Positions 29,505-32,445 of a DNA stretch of 32,445 bases are shown piece by piece. The position numbers and the translations under genes were made by a program. Within the stretch, counting starts at the first letter, position 1; each line of letters opens with the position of its first letter. The DNA lies in the NCBI RefSeq assembly GCF_009728145.1, contig NZ_WOCA01000027.1, positions 1-32,445 of the forward strand, given 5' to 3'. The stretch comes from Ornithinibacillus caprae. GTDB taxonomy: Bacteria > Bacillota > Bacilli > Bacillales > Amphibacillaceae. Under the pieces are notes generated by a model that saw only the letters and a program-made list of their open reading frames with translations, was not told the DNA's origin and did not search any database.

Positions 29505-31238
29505 ATGAGTAATTGGGAAAAGGTATATCAAGAATGGAAATCATTTTCTAACCTTGATGCTGCCTTAAAAAAAGAATTGGATGCGATGAAAGACGATCCT
29601 AAAGCATTAGAGGATGCTTTTTATAAAGAATTAACATTTGGTACTGGTGGCATGCGCGGCGTGTTAGGACCAGGAACAAACCGAATGAACATTTATACCG
29701 TCCGTAAAGCAGTAAATGGTTTGGCAAAATACTTATTGGATAATGTAGTCAATGTAAAAGATCGTGGGGTCGTTATTGCCTATGATTCGAGATATATGTC
29801 ACAAGAATTTGCGGTTGAAACTGCAAAAGTTCTTGGTGCCTATGACATAAAAGCCTATGTGTTTGAATCACTTCGACCAACACCACTCTTATCATTTGCT
29901 GTGCGTTATTTAGCTACAGCAGCAGGAGTAATGATTACTGCTAGTCATAATCCACCAGAATACAATGGTTTTAAAGTATATAATGAAGATGGCGGGCAAA
30001 TGGTTCCGGAAGAAGCCAACCAAGTTATTACAGCTATTAAGGAAATAGAAAATGAATTAATGGTTCCAGTTTTAGAGCGTGAAGTCTTAGAAGAAAAGCA
30101 ATTATTAAATTGGGTTGGAAAAGATATTGATAATGCATACTTAGATCAATTAATTCATATTTCTAAATTAGACCAACAGGCGTTTGAGCAGAATAAAGAT
30201 TTACAAATTGTTTTCACCCCATTGCATGGTACAGCACATGACTTAGTAATAAGAGGGTTAGAGCAATTACATTTTGAAAATGTAGAGGTTGTGAAAGAGC
30301 AAGCTATACCAGATCCTGAATTTTCAACGGTAGAGTCACCGAATCCTGAAGAACATCAGGCTTTTACACTTGCCATTGAACTGGGCAAGAAGAATGATGC
30401 AGATATTTTACTAGGAACAGACCCTGATGCTGATCGACTTGGTGTCGCTGTGAAAGATAAAAACGGAGGCTATACGGTCTTAACTGGTAATCAACTTGGA
30501 TCATTGCTTGTAGATTACATTCTGTCTCATACAGATCCTGTCACATTAAATAATGGTCGGATGATAAAAACAATTGTTACCTCCGAGCTTGGTCAGGCAA
30601 TTGCTTCTTCATATGGTGTCGAAACCATAAACACATTAACAGGCTTTAAATATATTGGAGAAAAGATCCGTCAGTTTGACGCAACAGGAGAAACCTTTGT
30701 ATTTGGTTACGAGGAAAGCTATGGCTATTTAATTAGTAGCTTTGCGCGTGATAAAGATGCTGTTCAAGCAGCTGTTATGGCATGCGAAATGGCACATTAC
30801 TGGAAGCAAAAAGGAAAAACGCTTTTGGATGTGTTGGATGATTTATATAAGAAACATGGCTATTATCAAGAAGGAATGACTTCTTTAACTTTAAAAGGGA
30901 AAGAAGGATCCGAAAAGATAGCAACAATCATGGATGAAATTCGAAAAAATCCAATGAAAGAAATTGGTGGTCTAAAAGTAGAAAAAACGGAAGACTATTT
31001 ATCGAGTGAACAATTGCTTGTGGATACAGGTGCAACAAAAGTAATTGAGTTACCTAAAGAAAATGTATTTAAATTTTTGTTAGATAATAATAGCTGGGTA
31101 TGTTTACGTCCTTCTGGAACGGAACCAAAAATTAAATGCTATTATGGTGTATGTGGAGAAACTAGGGATGGAAGTGAACAAATCCTAGCCTCCTTGAAGG
31201 ATACAATGGATCAAACGATAAACCAAATTATTGGTTAG
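29505..31238 (+). CDS. pgcA: Alpha-phosphoglucomutase/phosphomannomutase
   Basis: A 577-aa phosphohexose mutase interconverting glucose 1- and 6-phosphate, which feeds UDP-glucose for glycolipids and wall polymers. The phospho-serine is Ser147 in TASHNPPEYNGFK, the Mg2+ loop is GTDPDADRLG (Asp306, Asp308, Asp310), the sugar loop is GYEESYGYL, and the phosphate loop is RPSGTEPKIK near the C-terminus. Length matches B. subtilis PgcA (about 580). The ribosome site is TTGGGGG. It stands alone; the following Mn riboswitch has its own promoter. Confidence 0.95.
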   Translation: MSNWEKVYQEWKSFSNLDAALKKELDAMKDDPKALEDAFYKELTFGTGGMRGVLGPGTNRMNIYTVRKAVNGLAKYLLDNVVNVKDRGVVIAYDSRYMSQEFAVETAKVLGAYDIKAYVFESLRPTPLLSFAVRYLATAAGVMITASHNPPEYNGFKVYNEDGGQMVPEEANQVITAIKEIENELMVPVLEREVLEEKQLLNWVGKDIDNAYLDQLIHISKLDQQAFEQNKDLQIVFTPLHGTAHDLVIRGLEQLHFENVEVVKEQAIPDPEFSTVESPNPEEHQAFTLAIELGKKNDADILLGTDPDADRLGVAVKDKNGGYTVLTGNQLGSLLVDYILSHTDPVTLNNGRMIKTIVTSELGQAIASSYGVETINTLTGFKYIGEKIRQFDATGETFVFGYEESYGYLISSFARDKDAVQAAVMACEMAHYWKQKGKTLLDVLDDLYKKHGYYQEGMTSLTLKGKEGSEKIATIMDEIRKNPMKEIGGLKVEKTEDYLSSEQLLVDTGATKVIELPKENVFKFLLDNNSWVCLRPSGTEPKIKCYYGVCGETRDGSEQILASLKDTMDQTINQIIG

Positions 31239-31296
31239 TGAATAAAGATGCCTACCTCTGGTTAATTTAAGGTCATCAATTGGTAAAGGCATGTAA

Positions 31297-31325
31297 TTGA
31301 CATTTCACGAAAAAGCATGTTTAAT
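31297..31325 (+). promoter_or_regulatory. Promoter of the Mn riboswitch/TerC gene
   Basis: A perfect TTGACA (31297-31302) and TTTAAT (31320-31325) are 17 nt apart. The start is predicted near 31332, just before the aptamer. Confidence 0.75.
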
Positions 31326-31337
31326 AATGGTATCATT

Positions 31338-31456
31338 CCTAAAGGGGAGTAGCTGTACAGTTTAAGTCGTCATTACGAGATTTTTATCTCCGGCTTAAGT
31401 TGGCAACGGACGTTGTTTGCGAGACCTTTACCATGACAGGTAAGGGTCTTTTTCTG
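31338..31456 (+). ncRNA. yybP-ykoY manganese riboswitch with terminator
   Basis: The aptamer shows the class landmarks AAAGGGGAGTAGCTG (31341-31355), CGTCATTACGAGA, GGCTTAAGTTGGCAACGGACG and TTTGCGAGACC. The 3' strand of P1 (CCTTTA, 31425-31430, pairing with TAAAGG near 31340-31345) is also the 5' arm of an 11-bp terminator hairpin (31422-31432 with 31439-31449) followed by TTTTTC. Mn2+ binding should keep P1 paired and allow read-through, so this is an ON switch. Confidence 0.93.
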
Positions 31457-31504
31457 TGTTCTTACCTGTTGTGAGGATCAATATTACAGTAGGGAGAGAC
31501 ATTC

Positions 31505-32290
31505 ATGGGAGCAGAATTATTATTAGAGTATTTATGGGTACTAGTTATTTTAGTCGGATTGGAAGGTCTATTAGCGGCCGATAATGCCCTTGTACTAGCA
31601 ATTATGGTACGCCATCTTCCAGAAAAACAACGGAAAAAAGCGTTGTTTTACGGGTTAGCAGGAGCATTTGTTTTACGTTTCGGATCATTATTTGTTATTT
31701 CGTTCCTAGTAGATGTTTGGCAGGTTCAAGCACTTGGAGCAGCATACTTATTATTTATCGCGATTAAAAACTTGTATGATCGTTTTAAGAAGAAAACAGA
31801 TGTAGAAGAAGCAGAAGAAGGTGCCAAAGCTAAAAAAGGTAGTGGCTTCTGGATGACCGTAGTTAAAGTGGAGTTTGCTGATTTGGCATTTGCTGTGGAT
31901 TCTATTTTAGCGGCTGTGGCTTTAGCGGTAGCATTGCCACCTACTGGACTCGGAGAAATTGGAAGTCTAGATGCGGGACAATTCTTCGTTATTTTTGCAG
32001 GTGGAATGATCGGATTGATCATTATGCGATTTGCTGCAAATATCTTTGTCGATTTACTGCATAAACGACCTGGATTAGAGGTTGCCGCATTTGCTATTGT
32101 AGGATGGGTTGGTGTGAAATTAGCTGTAATTGTATTTGCACACCCTGATATTGCGTGGATTTCACATGACTTCCCGCATTCAACGATTTGGAAAACAACC
32201 TTCTACATTGTATTAGTAGCAATTGCGCTAATTGGTTGGTTTGCTTCTGGACGTTCAGTAGATAAAGAAAGAGCAACGGATTCTGAATAG
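31505..32290 (+). CDS. TerC-family membrane protein (YkoY/MeeY type)
   Basis: A 261-aa protein with about seven to eight membrane segments. The conserved acidic residues of TerC proteins are in LEGLLAADNALVLAIM (Glu20, Asp26, Asn27) and VEFADLAFAVDSILAAVAL, with a charged cytoplasmic loop (about 93-115) between. Relatives under the same riboswitch (B. subtilis YkoY/MeeY) handle Mn2+ export or metalation of secreted proteins; that role is inferred from family plus riboswitch. The ribosome site is GTAGGGAGAG. Confidence 0.9.
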   Translation: MGAELLLEYLWVLVILVGLEGLLAADNALVLAIMVRHLPEKQRKKALFYGLAGAFVLRFGSLFVISFLVDVWQVQALGAAYLLFIAIKNLYDRFKKKTDVEEAEEGAKAKKGSGFWMTVVKVEFADLAFAVDSILAAVALAVALPPTGLGEIGSLDAGQFFVIFAGGMIGLIIMRFAANIFVDLLHKRPGLEVAAFAIVGWVGVKLAVIVFAHPDIAWISHDFPHSTIWKTTFYIVLVAIALIGWFASGRSVDKERATDSE

Positions 32291-32320
32291 AAATTAAAAA
32301 GCAATCATGATTCCTAGGTA

Positions 32321-32376
32321 AAATGTACCCTATAGAGTAGACACTTTAAAAAAAGTCTACCTATAGGGTACTTTTG
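32321..32376. terminator. Long hairpin: TerC terminator or left end of an IS element
   Basis: GTACCCTATAG (32325-32335) pairs perfectly with CTATAGGGTAC (32361-32371), then GTAGAC with GTCTAC (32337-32342, 32355-32360) across one bulged A. TTTT follows. The outer TGTACCC at 32324 also looks like the TG end of an IS3-family element, and a possible transposase orfA starts about 90 nt later. Both readings can be true, since hairpins at IS ends can block incoming transcription. Confidence 0.6.
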
Positions 32377-32415
32377 TGTAATAATAAAGAAAAAAATAGT
32401 AAATGGGGAAAGAAT

Positions 32416-32445
32416 ATGAGTAAGAGATTGTTTACGGAAAAGGAA
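32416..32445 (+). CDS. Partial CDS, possible IS3-family OrfA start
   Basis: Only ten codons are in the window (MSKRLFTEKE), preceded by ATGGGGAAAG. The residues match my recollection of the N-terminus of IS3/IS150-type helix-turn-helix transposase subunits, and an IS-end-like hairpin lies just upstream. Ten residues cannot establish this. Confidence 0.4.
   Translation, partial: MSKRLFTEKE

Overview
The window is AT-rich DNA from a low-GC Gram-positive bacterium, most likely a Bacillaceae member of the Oceanobacillus/Virgibacillus type. The reasons are the strong AGGAGG-like ribosome binding sites, frequent TTG and GTG starts, CcpA cre boxes, an S-box riboswitch, a yybP-ykoY Mn riboswitch, and typical Bacillaceae families (YpmR/YpmS, YkhA, PgcA, TerC, HxlR). 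The genus is inferred, not proven.

Layout. 1-2.4 kb (minus strand): ypmR-ypmS, a secreted SGNH hydrolase and its partner, followed upstream by a 310-bp MITE-like repeat. 2.4-8.0 kb is a sulfur amino acid block. A SAM-I riboswitch with a perfect sigma-A promoter drives metY (with an unusual C-terminal CoA-binding-like domain) and metX on the minus strand. A plus-strand methionine gamma-lyase carries its own cre site, and a RarD-type permease gene lies between them. 8.0-12.3 kb: an SDR-like protein, cardiolipin synthase, a YkhA-type acyl-CoA thioesterase and an AgcS amino acid/Na+ symporter. 12.4-18.3 kb: the histidine utilisation genes hutH-hutU-hutI-hutG with a cre-overlapped promoter. Their leader holds a small His-His peptide ORF running into a strong terminator. 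No hutP is present here, and a structured repeat-like segment splits hutU from hutI. 18.4-24.3 kb: an HxlR regulator, an M29 aminopeptidase, a small membrane protein, RecQ and BrnQ. 24.5-32.4 kb: a CPA1-type antiporter with an RCK-like tail, a previously unannotated small membrane ORF with a convergent antisense RNA (candidate type I toxin-antitoxin), a small coiled-coil protein, a GNAT protein, an AI-2E family permease, PgcA, a Mn-riboswitch-controlled TerC protein, and the probable left end of an IS3-family element at the window edge.

How the parts work together. The sulfur block couples synthesis (MetX activates homoserine, MetY sulfhydrylates it, SAM shuts the operon off) with breakdown (methionine gamma-lyase, under probable carbon control). 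The hut operon is likewise predicted to be under carbon control through a cre site on its promoter. BrnQ, AgcS, the M29 aminopeptidase, Hut enzymes and methionine gamma-lyase together suggest growth on amino acids and peptides.

The best candidates for something new are the toxin/antisense locus at 26.6-26.9 kb and the hut leader at 12.46-12.66 kb. Both were read directly from sequence and neither has been tested.
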